From Umbelopsis ramanniana AG (Eukaryota; Mucoromycota; Umbelopsidomycetes; Umbelopsidales; Umbelopsidaceae): DNA of 64,000 nucleotides. A program made the translations under genes and the position numbers. Below the pieces are notes generated by a model that had not been told where the DNA came from, did no database searches, and saw only the letters and a list, made by a program, of their open reading frames with translations. Within the stretch, counting starts at the first letter, position 1, and each line of letters opens with the position of its first letter. The stretch lies in contig NW_026252134.1 in assembly GCF_025399195.1 (NCBI RefSeq), positions 124,001-188,000 on the forward strand. Direction: 5' to 3'. Positions 35,957-47,128 of this stretch are shown here, in pieces.

Positions 35957-37637
35957 TCAATCCTCCCATTCTTCGTTATCCTCTTCGTCTTCATCATCTG
36001 ATTGCATGGCTGTGGCTCGTTGCTTCAAAGCCATGGCCAAGCTACTGGCAAGGTCTCCTCCAGTGGCCGCTCCTGCAGATGCGGCCGCACCACTGCCTGT
36101 TTCATATCCTGCTGCCGCCAATGGACTTGGTTCACGCGGTCCTTCTGTTTTGCGTAGAGTACCAATTCCAGATCCTCTGATGGAAGCCATTAAGCTCGAC
36201 CGTCCATCGCTGAAGACTTCTGCTGGTACCGCTTCTTGAATGCTGGGGCTAGCCTGTGGTGGAGGAGGCGGTGGAGGTGCATTCATACCAGGTGGGGGTG
36301 GTGGTGGAGGAGGAGGGGGAGCACCACCTGCTCCTGGGCGACCTGGAAGTGCTGGTGAAGCTGTGCCTCGATTTGGTAACGGTGGATTTCTGGAAGGCAA
36401 GCTTGGCTGTGGGGTGCTTGGTGATGACGATGGAGCATTACTAGCCGGACGACCAGATTTTCTTGGAGGTGGAGGTGGAGGAGGCGGACGTCGACCTTTA
36501 AACACAAACACTGCTTAGTTTGTGCAATGAAAACATAAACGATCAAAAAGCATTGCCATACCTGTTGCATTGGATTGCCTCATAGGTGCCGGAGGAGGAG
36601 GTGGTGGCCCACCTGTATTTCTCGAGGGAGGAGCTGTAGCAGTAGGACCTCCTCTTTGTTCAACAAAGTTCTTGATGAATTCTTGGTTGTGATTAATTTC
36701 GTCTGCCGATATTCCCAGAGCCTTCAGCTGATCAAAAATACCATTCCATTCTGGAGAGTTATTTTGTACGCTAAATCCTTGCTCTGGCGTGTATCCGATA
36801 TGACCCAAATGCCTATGTAATGGTCAGAAACGATAGTATAAAATACACACACTAAAGTTTGCAATTGCTTACCTAAAGTCGGAGGGTAGTCCTATAGAAT
36901 TTTTGTCTACCCTTCCTTTTGGTTTTTTGGCTCTTTCAATAGCACTCATGGCTGCTGGTTTCCGCACATGCGTTTCGACTGCAGGGCCTAAAATGTTGAA
37001 CATGAGTCAGTTTGCAAGGCGTGGCTTTCGTATTTGCGACAACTCACCTTTCTGGACCAGCATCTGTCGATTGATGAGCTTATTATAAAACGTTTCTGCT
37101 TCACCATCATCGACAAATAGCAGACCGGCTTGGCAATCCTGTTTAATTGGGCATGGGTGAGTCGGAGAAACATACCTAAGCGAAGCTACGAAGTACTCAC
37201 GTCGGTATCAAAAGTATGAAAGAATGGTCGTTCTTGTGTGTATTGAAATCCTTCATACAGCTCCTGCTCCCATATTACACCCTTATGGTTCTATGTATCA
37301 TCCATATGCATGAGAAAATGCTCTTTGCTGCACGGTCATGTTCATCAGCGCAGCAAGGAGCTTACCTCTAAATCAATGATGCGAATAAAATAAGAATCAT
37401 TCTTTGCCTTGTCTTTCAAGAAGACGGCAGCTCCCCATATGTTTGAGTAATTCCAGCTTTGCGGGTTGGGATAAGCAAGGAAGAGCCGGGCAACACCGGC
37501 GGTGAATATTTTCTAAATCTCGGCATTAGTTTTGAAGAAAGGGTTGATGGCATGAGGATGGAGAAACCTACTGAGGTGGGTACAGCGCGTCTGACCAGGT
37601 TCTTGTCTTCTGCTGACGGTAATGTAGTGGATGGCAT
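35957..37637 (-). CDS. LAS17: WASP/LAS17 actin nucleation-promoting factor
   Basis: Seven exons: 37637-37572, 37512-37366, 37290-37201, 37138-37048, 36987-36873, 36812-36562, 36495-35957; 432 residues. It activates Arp2/3 at endocytic actin patches. Order: WH1/EVH1 domain (about 20-130; VARLFLAYPNPQSWNY, GVIWEQELYEGF, FHTFDTDDCQAGLLF), basic stretch, a CRIB-like segment IGLPSDFRHLGHIGY (about 163-177), proline runs, one WH2 (351-371; SLMASIRGSGIGTLRK), and a C-terminal central-acidic region ending EEWED. Unlike budding-yeast Las17 it keeps a CRIB/GBD, so Cdc42 control is plausible. Start chosen at 37637 by alignment to family N-termini; an ATG at 37661 is in frame. Confidence 0.94.
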
Positions 37638-37762
37638 GGTAATCAAGCAAGACAAAGGCAAAACGACCGAGGATAGAAATTTGGGGATTTCAGTCCCGAT
37701 GGAACGAACGTCAGAGCGATTTTCCCAGTTTGGAGAGGGGCTGTTTCAATCTACTCTACACA
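37638..37762. promoter_or_regulatory. Short shared promoter between WASP and 6PGL genes
   Basis: Only 125 bases separate the divergent start codons of the WASP homologue (minus) and 6-phosphogluconolactonase (plus). Both promoters and leaders must overlap. No clear TATA box was seen. Confidence 0.6.
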
Positions 37763-38593
37763 ATGACAACCGTCTACACATTTCCTTCCACTGATCAGCT
37801 TTCACAAGCCTTAGACCAATATGTTGAGAAGCTTTCGGCTGAAGCGGTTGCAAAGCACGATCGCTTTACCATTGCTATTTCAGGTGGATCCTTGCCTAAG
37901 TTACTGTCGGCTACACTAAAGCATAATCCGAGAATTGACTTCGCGAAGTGGCAAATTTTCTTTGTCGATGAAAGATGTGTACCTCTTGATCACGAAGATT
38001 CTAATTACCTCGAAGTCAAGAAGCAACTTCTCGATGCTCTCGCAGAACAGATCCAACCAGGCTCTGTACACGCCATCAATCCATCCTTATCTCCTGAGGA
38101 TGTTGCCGAGGATTATATGGATCAACTCAGGCACGTTTTTGCTGCAGGAAATGCTGTCAAGTTCCCTGTATTTGACTTGATCCTTCTCGGAATGGGTAAA
38201 ATTATACATTGAAGTCATCTTTTGCTTTGTTGAATACCACCTTGCTAATCAAGACGCGAATTGACAGGTCCAGATGGCCACACTGCCTCTTTGTTTCCTG
38301 GACATGAATTATTGGAGGAAACGATTGAATGGGTATCTCCCATTGTAGATTCACCAAAGCCACCTAAGGAGCGAATAACATTGACGCTCCCTGTTTTGAA
38401 TCACGCACACCATGTCGCCTTCGTAACAGCCGGCGAAGGCAAGCAGGACATGGTGAAGAAGATCATTGAACACCCCGAGCTAGGATTGCCTTGTCAGCTT
38501 GTTCATCCTTCATCTGGTACCGCAACTTGGTTTATTGATACAGCTGCTGCCGCCAAGTTGGATTCTTCTCGTTTGTCTGAATTTACACAATAG
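37763..38593 (+). CDS. SOL3: 6-phosphogluconolactonase
   Basis: Exons 37763-38195 and 38268-38593 (72-nt intron); 252 residues. It hydrolyses 6-phosphoglucono-delta-lactone in the oxidative pentose phosphate pathway, in the cytosol. Family signatures: [10 protein letters not shown] near residue 40, [17 protein letters not shown], and the spliced [15 protein letters not shown] that binds substrate phosphate; HHVAFVTAG follows. Start taken at MTTVYTF because the upstream in-frame TTG/ATG-less extension has no family match. Complete, no defects. Confidence 0.95.
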
Positions 38594-38664
38594 TGATATC
38601 CTATTATTGAACGACATTTTCTTCCATCTGCAACGAATTATTTCCCTTCATTCGATTATGATTT

Positions 38665-38871
38665 TTACAAAAATAAATAAAAACAGATGTCTGTCTCTAT
38701 TGATGTGGAGAAAAGATCAGTTTCCAGTGTTGGTTGTTCATCTATTGGAGCTTGTTCCATTGAACCTGACCTTGTCGGCGTTTTAACCGAGGAGGGTTTT
38801 TGACTGTGACTGGCCTTTTTACTTTTTTTTTTCAAGGCTCTTTTTTCCAGTGCTTCAAAGACATTGTTCAT
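38665..38871 (-). CDS. Possible small basic ORF, antisense neighbour of DBP4
   Basis: A 68-codon ATG frame with Lys-rich N-terminal part (KRALKKKSKKASHSQK) and Thr/Ser-rich end. Its start codon lies only 10 bases from the DBP4 start, in divergent orientation, and its 3' end comes 71 bases from the end of the 6PGL coding region. No homologue is recalled. It may be chance, a small gene, or antisense RNA. Confidence 0.2.
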   Translation of the reverse strand: MNNVFEALEKRALKKKSKKASHSQKPSSVKTPTRSGSMEQAPIDEQPTLETDLFSTSIETDICFYLFL

Positions 38872-38881
38872 TCAGTTCGCC

Positions 38882-41744
38882 ATGGCCAAATCCAAGAAGC
38901 AAGTCAAGGTGCATCCAACCAACAAGAGAAAGCTGAAGCGACAAAATGAAGAGAAGGAACTTCAAGAGCTAGAAAAGAAGGCTTCTGATCCTGTAAGACC
39001 ATTCCGACTTTTTCCACCTACTCAGGACCCTGTAACCGTAGCTAACGATTCATATCTTCCATTAGCAAACGAATTCCAACTGCAAACTGTTTTCGGAACT
39101 ACCAATATCAACAAAGACCATTGAAGGTTTAAAGCGTGCCAACTTTGTAGAATTAACCGACATTCAGCGAAAAGCCATTCCTCTTGGTTTAGCCAAACGT
39201 GATGTCCTTGGTGCGGCAAAAACTGGAAGTGGCAAAACTTTAGCCTTCCTTATCCCGGTAAGAATTGTTAGGCAGTTCAACGTTTAATGAGTTGATATAT
39301 CAGGCTAATTGGGTTTCATCAGATCTTGGAGGTGTTGTATAGGGCAAAGTGGAACCAAGAAGATGGTCTTGGAGCACTTGTGATCTCTCCAACTCGTGAG
39401 CTTGCTGTACAAATTTTCGAAGTGCTCAAAAAGATTGGAAAGCAGCATATGCTCTCAGCTGGTCTGATTATTGGCGGAAAAGATTTGAATGTTGAACAGG
39501 AACGAGTAGCGAAAATGAATATTCTAGTAGCAACACCTGGTCGACTATTGCAGCATATGGATCAGACTGCAGGATTCGATTGTGATAATTTACAAGTTCT
39601 GGGTACGCATCATATACATTTTTATGAGAGGGGAGGGGTAAATCAAAAGAGGTCGACTAACATGTTACCACAGTATTAGATGAGGCCGATCGTATCCTTG
39701 ATATGGGATTCCAGAAAGAACTCAATGCCATTGTCGAGAACTTACCAAAGCAACGACAAACACTTTTGTTTTCCGCAACACAAACCAAATCAGTGAAGGA
39801 TTTAGCCAGATTAAGTCTTCGGGTAAGTTCAACTTGTGCACTTGCTGACAGTAGGTATCAACATGCTGACAGGTCTTTTCACTATAGGATCCAGAATATG
39901 TAGCGGTTCACGAGAAAGCCGACCACAGCACCCCTCAAAAGCTATCACAGAATTTCCTCGTATGTGAACTCCCCAAAAAGCTCGATATTCTGTATTCTTT
40001 CATTAGAACGCATCTCAAGTCCAAAATTGTGGTATTTATCTCGAGCTGCAACCAAACTCGATTTGTGTATGAAGCGTTCTGTAAGCTTCATCCTGGTATA
40101 CCACTGTTGCACCTTCATGGAAAACAGAAGCAGACAAAGCGAGTAGAGATTTTCCGAAAATATTGTTCAATGGCAAATGCTGTTCTCTTTGCCACAGATA
40201 TCGCCGCACGAGGATTGGATTTCCCGGCTGTTGATTGGGTTATCCAGTTGGATTGCCCAGAAGATGCTGATACTTATATTCATCGCGTTGGACGTACCGC
40301 CCGCTTTGATGCCGCTGGTTCAGCGCTAATGTTCCTTCTACCCAGCGAAAAGGAGGCAATGCAAGCCGAGCTTGCGAAAAAGAAAGTACCTGTGGAGGAA
40401 GTCAAAATTAGAGCCAGTAAGCAGCAGTCCATTCAGAATCAGCTTCAAAGTTTCTGTTTCCAGGACCCAGAAATCAAGTATTTGGGCCAAAAGGTAACGT
40501 ATTTGGGATTTGACACTGGTATGCAGTTGTACGGTGTATTAACTGTTTTCAATAGGCTTTTATTGCATACATGCGTTCTGTCTACCTGCAAAAGAACAAG
40601 GATATTTTCAAGGTCCATGAACTTCCTGCTGAACAGTATGCACAGTCTCTTGGTCTTCCTGGTGCTCCAAAGATTAAATTCGTGAAAGCTTCAGCAGCAA
40701 AGGAGGCTCAGCGTGCAGAAGCGAAGGCAAAACAAGCCGTTGCAGCGGACGAATCAAGCAGCGAAGAAGAAGATAGCGATGATGAAGAAGAGACTGCACC
40801 CACGACAAAGGTAATGATCGTTTATACAGTGCATTTGCTTGTCAATGTATCCGATATTGATACATTTCATTTTTAGGTTACCAAGCCAACATCCAAAATT
40901 GAAAAGATGTTCTTACGAAAGAATCAAAATATTCTTTCTGAGCATTACAACAAGCTTGTGGACCATGAAGATGACAACGACTTATTGAACAATGAGGCTG
41001 GTGAAGATGATGAATTCATTACTATCAAGCGTCGTGACCACAAGTTGGAATCAGACGAGGAAAATGAGCCAATGCTGCCAACCTCTAAGCGACAGCTCAA
41101 TCTCTCTAAGAAGGAGCTGGCCAAGAAGCAATCTAAGGGAGAGCGCATCATTTTCGATGATGAGGGCAAGGTAAGAACCATAAAGTTGCTAGAGGGAATG
41201 TATTCATTCAAAAGCTAATCATTATTTTTCAACTTTTTCAGCCTCATGCTTTATACGAGATGCAAGATGAGGCATCTTTCTTGAAGGCCGGAGATGCAGC
41301 TACTCAGAAGGCTAAGTTCTTGGAAGAAGAAGGCAGTGTCATGAAGGAGGCAGATATAGAAGACAAACAAGTCGCCAAAGAAAAGAGAAGAGAGAAACGT
41401 TTAGCAAAGAAGCTTCGAGAACGCGAGGTAAGAATGATAAACCCAGTTATGTCAAGCGCTCATATCTGGTTTGATCTAACCAATTGTCCTTCTATCAGCA
41501 ACTAGAAAATGGAGATGAAGCAGGCGCTGTTCTCGGTGGCAGTAGCGACGAATCCGGTGATGACATGGAAGAAGATGAATCACCTTCGCAGGGAGCAGGA
41601 CAAAAGAGAGAGCCAAAGTGGTTTGAAGACGACAGTAGTGATGAAGAGGAAAGTAGAAAGCGAGCTAAACTCATTGAGGTCGAGCAGCCAGAGAGCATTG
41701 CTGACCAAGAAGCACTTGCTCTTAGACTGTTGGGAGCTGCATAG
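38882..41744 (+). CDS. DBP4: DEAD-box RNA helicase DBP4/DDX10
   Basis: Nine exons: 38882-38992, 39066-39257, 39323-39602, 39674-39822, 39888-40493, 40556-40810, 40877-41170, 41242-41427, 41499-41744; 772 residues (yeast 770). It releases U14 snoRNA during small-subunit processing in the nucleolus. Motifs: FSELPIS Q-motif area, AAKTGSGKT (87-95), PTRELA, VLDEADR (195-201), SAT, then [14 protein letters not shown] and HRVGRTAR of domain 2. The family-specific C-terminal extension follows [19 protein letters not shown] and is Lys/Glu/Asp-rich with acidic serine clusters ([12 protein letters not shown]). The basic N-terminus [17 protein letters not shown] fits a nucleolar protein. Confidence 0.96.
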
Positions 41745-41843
41745 AATACCTTTTTATATCACTTGTAACTACATTTTCATCATAATTTGCTTGCATTCTG
41801 AAATACATACTTCAAAAAAAGTGTTTCCCATTATTTTGGCTTA

Positions 41844-42260
41844 TCAGCCGCACTGTGGCTCATGCGCGTATGCAATTAATCTCAGCTTGTCTGCAAAAGG
41901 GACCTTCAACAATGCTACAGTGTTTTTAGAAATATTTTGCGTGGCTTCTGTTGGAAAGAAGGAGAGGAATTCTGTGTCAATCTGCTGAGGTCTGAGTATT
42001 CCACCATCGTTGTTTCGGAGCAAGTTCTTGATAGAGACGGATGATAGTCGGTTATCCAGTCTCGGGAAGCTGATGACTTCTTTGGCGGTTGCTTGTATAG
42101 GCGTAGTGCCTGCCTTGTTTGCTCCATGAGCTGGAACCAGGGTAATTCTGTTGGGTTTTGCTGGTCGGATGAGTCCGTCCAGGACGTTTTCTTTTGGTTG
42201 TTCATTTAATTTTTGTTGCAATAGTGGAAGTAACTGGTTTAGAAATTCTTCAGTAGTCAT
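41844..42260 (-). CDS. Uncharacterised ORF in transposon-rich interval
   Basis: A 138-codon frame beginning MTTEEFLNQLLPLLQQKL. It has no recognised domain, is not membrane-spanning, and shows coding-like composition. It sits immediately 5' to 3' beside Fanzor and ORF1 debris on the same strand, so it is more likely element-derived than a host gene. It converges with DBP4 (99 bases between stops). Confidence 0.35.
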   Translation of the reverse strand: MTTEEFLNQLLPLLQQKLNEQPKENVLDGLIRPAKPNRITLVPAHGANKAGTTPIQATAKEVISFPRLDNRLSSVSIKNLLRNNDGGILRPQQIDTEFLSFFPTEATQNISKNTVALLKVPFADKLRLIAYAHEPQCG

Positions 42261-42639
42261 TGATGTTTAAGCAGGCTAAAGGGTAGGCGCACTTTCCACG
42301 CGGCCGTTAACATCTGTGACAGAGCGATCCTGAAGGATACTCAAAGCCTTTGATCTGACATTAAAATCGAACCTGTTTTTAGAAAACCAAGGTCAAGAGC
42401 TTCAGCCAGGAGGAAGGCGAGTGTGCACATCTCATAATTTACGGTAAGTATTGTCTTAAGCTTTAAATTTTTGCATTATCTTAAATACCTACTTTTTCCG
42501 AGATTTTCTCATTATCTTGGCTGAGGCTGATTTGTTGTTCGGAGAGATCAAGGATATTTGTAGTGGTGTCGATTTCCTTAATCACCAGCTACGAACGCTC
42601 GGCTTAGAAAGAACTAGAGATATCAGTACCATAGAAAAA

Positions 42640-43546
42640 TTGTTATTTATACTTCACACTGAAGAAGGCACAAAACGTAACAATTTTATTATTGTGGCAC
42701 TCGTCTATTGCGAGGCTCATCAATGGCTGGACAAAGAAATAGCTTGGGCGACAATAGTTTTTCATTTGACCGACAATGACTCTAGCAATATTGTGTGCTG
42801 CTAAGGTGTCTCTGTGAATGGCTTTTTGCAACGTGGGCAGTGAAGCCGCCGGAGTCTCACAGCTCCTACAAAGTTTTCACAGGATGGACATTTTTTCGAT
42901 GTGTAATATTCGTTCACACCGACGACCAGATATCCAAGACTTCGCACCTTGGAGACGATATACTTGGATTATTTCAACTTCACGCAGTAAATCCGACATT
43001 GACATACTTTGTTGATGAGCCAAACGATGTATGTAAGCTGCGTAGGTTACTTTTAGTGTTGAAGCCACCAAGACCAATTGCAAACACCACATCTTCCTCC
43101 GGTGTTTTTTTTCCGTCCAATGTGGGCATCAACCATGCGAAGGATGGCGTTCACTGCCTTGTCATATTCAGCTATCTTGGCCTGCATATTTATCGCCGTG
43201 CTGCCGTGAACTCGACGCTTCGGCAAGGTAGGTTTTCTTTGATTTGCTTGTCGTATCATCCTTTTCTGTTTCAACACCGGCTGGTAAAGCGCCTTCCTTT
43301 TTACCACCAGGTTTCTCACTGCATTGGCGGGATCAATTTTAAAGCATACATAATATGAACTACTGGAATATATCACTGTAGCTGTATCGCTATCAATAAG
43401 GATGGCACAAGCCGCCGCTGTGCAGACTTCTCCTAAATCAATTCCCACGATTCGAGTATTGTGATGGTTGTGGAAACAGTTTTTCAAGGATCTTCCAAAG
43501 CTTCTGTTAGCCAGTCGACTTGGAAGGGAAGCTCAGTAATCCACTG
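42640..43546 (-). pseudogene. Decayed Fanzor/TnpB-like RuvC nuclease
   Basis: Read on the minus strand: RuvC-I block RIVGIDLGEVCTAAACAI (near 43450), a KRKALYQP segment, VDAHIGRKK (near 43130), AIGLGGFNTKSNLRSLHTSF, then SLGYLVVGVNEYYTSKKCP, the zinc-ribbon cysteines KKCPSC and HCPRC, and finally HRDTLAAHNIARVIVG with the RuvC-III aspartate. This order (RuvC-I, NE.YTSK, CPxC...CPxC, D..AA.N) is that of TnpB and its eukaryotic relatives, Fanzors, RNA-guided nucleases of transposons. It is broken: a TGA, a TAA and frameshifts fall between the blocks (including one between the zinc ribbon and RuvC-III), and the N-terminal half is absent, replaced by ORF1-like sequence. No ATG opens the frame. 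Confidence 0.75.
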
Positions 43547-44150
43547 GGCTTGTTCTGATCTTAGAAATGAAAGCATATCTTGGGTGCACCTTGAAAAAAG
43601 GCTGGAATGAAGCCGTCTTCGTCTTCCATAAAAATCATCCTTGACACCTCTGAGGTTGACCTTGATTAGGGGGCGACGAGCCTCATCTACATAGGGGGTA
43701 CCATGGATGAGCATATCCTGGATCTTTACTCCTTCGTTGATGGCCATTTTTGCGGTGTCTGGTGATATGAACACCAGTTCCAAGGTATTCATCTTTGAGT
43801 CGTTGCGGTATAACATAAGGTTCGCGAAGCCCGCTATTTCTCCAGCTTGTTTAACAATTTCTTCCACTACCAGGTGTGTATTGAGAATGTTCTTGGGAAC
43901 TTCATATCGCACTGCATCTGGGTTTAAGGCTCTTTTCAATATTCCAGCAGCTCTCTGTGATCTTTGCGTGTTCGTGAATGCTTCAACTTCGTACACGATC
44001 TCTGTTTTGATTGACGCGAAAGTCCTATTGATGCCAACAGCAGCTCTCATCTTAACCGATGGGAGTGGGACTGCCACTCTCTTCTAGTATTTCAGACCAG
44101 GTAGGAATCTGGTCATCAGAGTCTGTATTCATGATGCTACTTTGAGCGAT
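43484..44150 (-). pseudogene. Non-LTR ORF1 fragment (copy 2), abutting Fanzor relic
   Basis: Homologue of 299-832 but continuing further, through a complete first RRM-like domain and into the next (RRPLIKVNLRGVKDDFYG). The ORF start MNTDSDDQIPTW at about 44135 is followed by a 1-base deletion relative to copy 1, which shifts the frame near 44085; the open frame restarts at 44077. Its 3' end overlaps the frame holding the Fanzor RuvC-I block by about 60 bases. Decayed. Confidence 0.6.
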
Positions 44151-44205
44151 CGATGAATATACGCTGTTGAATTGTAATTGTTTGTATAGGTCTGTAGGTT
44201 TTGAA
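43800..44205 (-). repeat. Dispersed repeat, copy 2
   Basis: Partner of 395-805, same orientation, about 43.4 kb away. The two copies are close enough in sequence to indicate recent spread relative to the other ORF1 debris. Confidence 0.75.
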
Positions 44206-44533
44206 GCTCAAAAAGCTCTCTTAGAAAGGCTTCATCTCGAGGTCCGTCATGAGAACCTCCATCAGCCCTTCCTCGGTGACATCAATGTAAACAGTATTGA
44301 TTGGCGACTGTGGATATTGCGAGAATCTTGCTGACTGTGGCAGGATTCAGTTTGTAAAGCCGAATTTGCCGACAGGATCCATCTCTTCGAACTGAGCTGA
44401 AAATGGATGATCTGGGTTCCGCTCCTAATGATTGCGAGAATAAATTTCAGGCTCTCTGCTCTGGTATCGTGACAATAATTTTGGTATATTGGGCAAAATA
44501 ATTCTAAAATAAACAGTACATCGTTTTGATACC
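44206..44533 (-). other. Coding-like element debris
   Basis: On the minus strand around 44400-44210, one frame reads protein-like text (PQSPINTVYIDVTEEGLMEV, then LMTDLEMKPF) interrupted by stops. It probably belongs to the same or another mobile element as the ORF1 and Fanzor fragments. The right end of this interval must also carry the PIG-T promoter. Confidence 0.3.
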
Positions 44534-46958
44534 ATGCCGTGGAAGAAGCTGCCCTCGTGTATACTTCTCTTACTGGCGTTAGCGTACCCAGTGCAGTCGA
44601 AATTAAGTAGCCAGAAAGATTCATTTCAAGAAGACCTTCTAATCTCACCGCTCAAAGACGGCAAATTACTTGCGCATTTCCAATTCACCACTCTTGTTGA
44701 CGCTGGAGGCCTTGATGAGAAAGACGGAAGATGTAAGAACGCCAAGAGATATCAAACGTTTCCATGATGGTTATTATGTCCATAACTGACGCGATACTTT
44801 CATTATATCTCGTCTTTATTATCATATGCAGACGCACATTATGGTCTATTCCCGAAATCAATAGGGCAAATCATCGATCATCACCGCGTACAGGAGCTTC
44901 ATCTTACATTTACGCAAGGAAGATGGCAGTATGAGGATTGGGGATACCCGGTAGCCCAATCAGCAGGAACAGGTGTCGAGTTATGGGCGTGGATGAAATT
45001 AGACGATAGGTGAGCTTTAGATACAAGCACCGTATGAAAACGTGTTGAAAAGCGCATCTCATGTCCATTTTTTTCTGTACAAGCATCGAAAGTAATTGGC
45101 GGTCTCTGACAAACACACTGTCTGGATTGTTTTGCGCGTCCCTGAATTTCATTGATGGTACGCTGACTTCACAGCCAGAATTGTCATTCCGTCCCGAAGG
45201 GGCCAAAAACTCTTACAATCATGATGAAAGGATGAGAGAAGGTGCAGAAGTTCGATACGGAATCTTACCGCATGAAAATGTCTGTACCGAAAATTTGACG
45301 CCTTGGATCAAACTGCTTCCATGCAAGTCAAAGGTAAATGTTATGCTGCATAGACTTCGCCTCCATCCTTTTGTGCCAACTTTCTTCACCACAGGCCGGT
45401 ATTGCAACCTTACTCAATGCGCACAAATTATACGACACAAATTATCACTCTATGGCTATTCACATCAGACCCGTATGCCAGGTACGCATCGTAACATATA
45501 TATTTGTCAGTTAGTCAGAGCCTCGCCTTAATTAGTATACATAGGATGCGAATTGCACTAGCCAGTCGTTGGAGCTGGTTCAAACGGTGACGTCCGTTCT
45601 TGATCCTGTGCGTGAGAGTGGGCGACGAGGTAAGTCAAATACTGGGATTTGCGATATAAGAACGTTTGTATGCCATGACTGAAGCTTTGGGTCTGTTAGA
45701 CTGGTCATTTTCAAGTCTATTTGGTCGCGAGATACAATCAGCTTGTCCCGTTTCGGATAGAAGTGCTGTTACTGTGTTGCTACCATCCGAACAACATGAA
45801 TACCAGTTAACTCCATCTTATGATACCATTATTGAGAGAACCGCCGCCCAAGTTGAGCGGCCAATAGCTGTCTACAACCTTTCTCAACGTAAGTCATTTG
45901 CATACCCGCATTGCACAACATCATTATCTCATGTACCTCGCATTAGATACCGAACCTCTCAATTTGCAAATGACGTGGAATGAGGGTGAATTTTCCTATC
46001 GTAAGCATCACTTTTATTTGATCACCGCAATGATAGCACTCAACTAATTTCTGGATAATACCCATAGCGTTGCAAACTTCAAAGCCGAGAGTGTATGCGC
46101 ATAAGTATATGACAGGCTACGGCCATGAACGAGGAGGCGTGACAGTCAATATCTTCAACAACATGAATGAAAGTCAAGATATAAGCTATTTCGACTCTGT
46201 TCCTTGGTTCCTCAAGCTGTATCTACATACTTTGGAAGTTTCGGTTTTGGGCAAGGATCATATTGATCAAAATGGTAAAGATTGGAGCAATGTGTGTATA
46301 CCTGGATCAATTGGAAAAAGCTAGTAACCTTGGTTGGCTATTTAGATATTGTACAGGACCTATATTATCAACCTGCTGTCGACAGATCCAGGCCTCAGGT
46401 GTTGGAGATGAAGCTACGTCTTCCACCAGATTCTGTCACCGCTGTGTCAATTGAGTTTGACAAGGTATTCTTAAAATATACTGAGCATCGACCTGATGCT
46501 AACCGTGGATTTGACGTTGGGTAAGAAGCATATCACTATTACTTTATAGTGGATCCCTTCCAGTACTGACCTATCATTCCTCAGTCCGGCTGTTATTACC
46601 ACTCTTTTACCGGCTGGTGACGATAACTTAGCTTCTACCGTTCTCGAGCTAGTGACAAACCGGCAAGTTTTAATCTAACCATTGTACATGAAGCTGCTGG
46701 CGCCTTTTAACATCCAATCCCATCCGCAGAGATACGCCTACAAGACAGAACATCAAAGTTTATACTGAGATCCTACTTGCTAGTCTGCCTACGCCTGACT
46801 TTAGTATGCCTTACAATGTCATTACATTGACATGCACTGTCATTGCTCTGTTCTTCGGATCTATTTTCAACTTGCTTATTCGTGGGTTTTCGGTGACCGA
46901 AGATGAAGTGGACGAGAAGAAGCATGAGAATAAGGACGAGATCTCTAACTCGTCATGA
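44534..46958 (+). CDS. GPI16: GPI transamidase subunit PIG-T/GPI16
   Basis: Eleven exons: 44534-44732, 44832-45009, 45093-45333, 45395-45481, 45545-45629, 45661-45888, 45947-46000, 46068-46274, 46346-46520, 46585-46662, 46730-46958; 586 residues (human 578). It is an ER lumenal subunit of the complex that attaches GPI anchors. Signal peptide (residues 1-22, [17 protein letters not shown]), [73 protein letters not shown], and [19 protein letters not shown] leading into a single C-terminal membrane span with a charged tail ([14 protein letters not shown]). Intron 10 (46663-46729) starts with GC, not GT. Complete. Confidence 0.95.
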
Positions 46959-47128
46959 TAGCATGACGATTCCCCTCCCCCCCCCCAAAAAAAAACCAGC
47001 ATGAACACACAAATATAACCATAATACATTGTACCGTTTTGATTAGATAAAGGGGTTTTTACAAAATGTCAGACACATGCTGTTAGGCTCTAAAAATTAC
47101 AATCTAGTTTACTTTAGTGATATCTTGC

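Noticed and set aside
36006-36518. Glycine- and alanine-rich plus-strand frames (77 and 92 codons)
   Set aside because: They are mirror frames of the proline-rich WASP exon.
46973-47000. C-run then A-run after the PIG-T stop
   Set aside because: Homopolymer tracts in a 3' region; likely neutral, and length may be a sequencing error.
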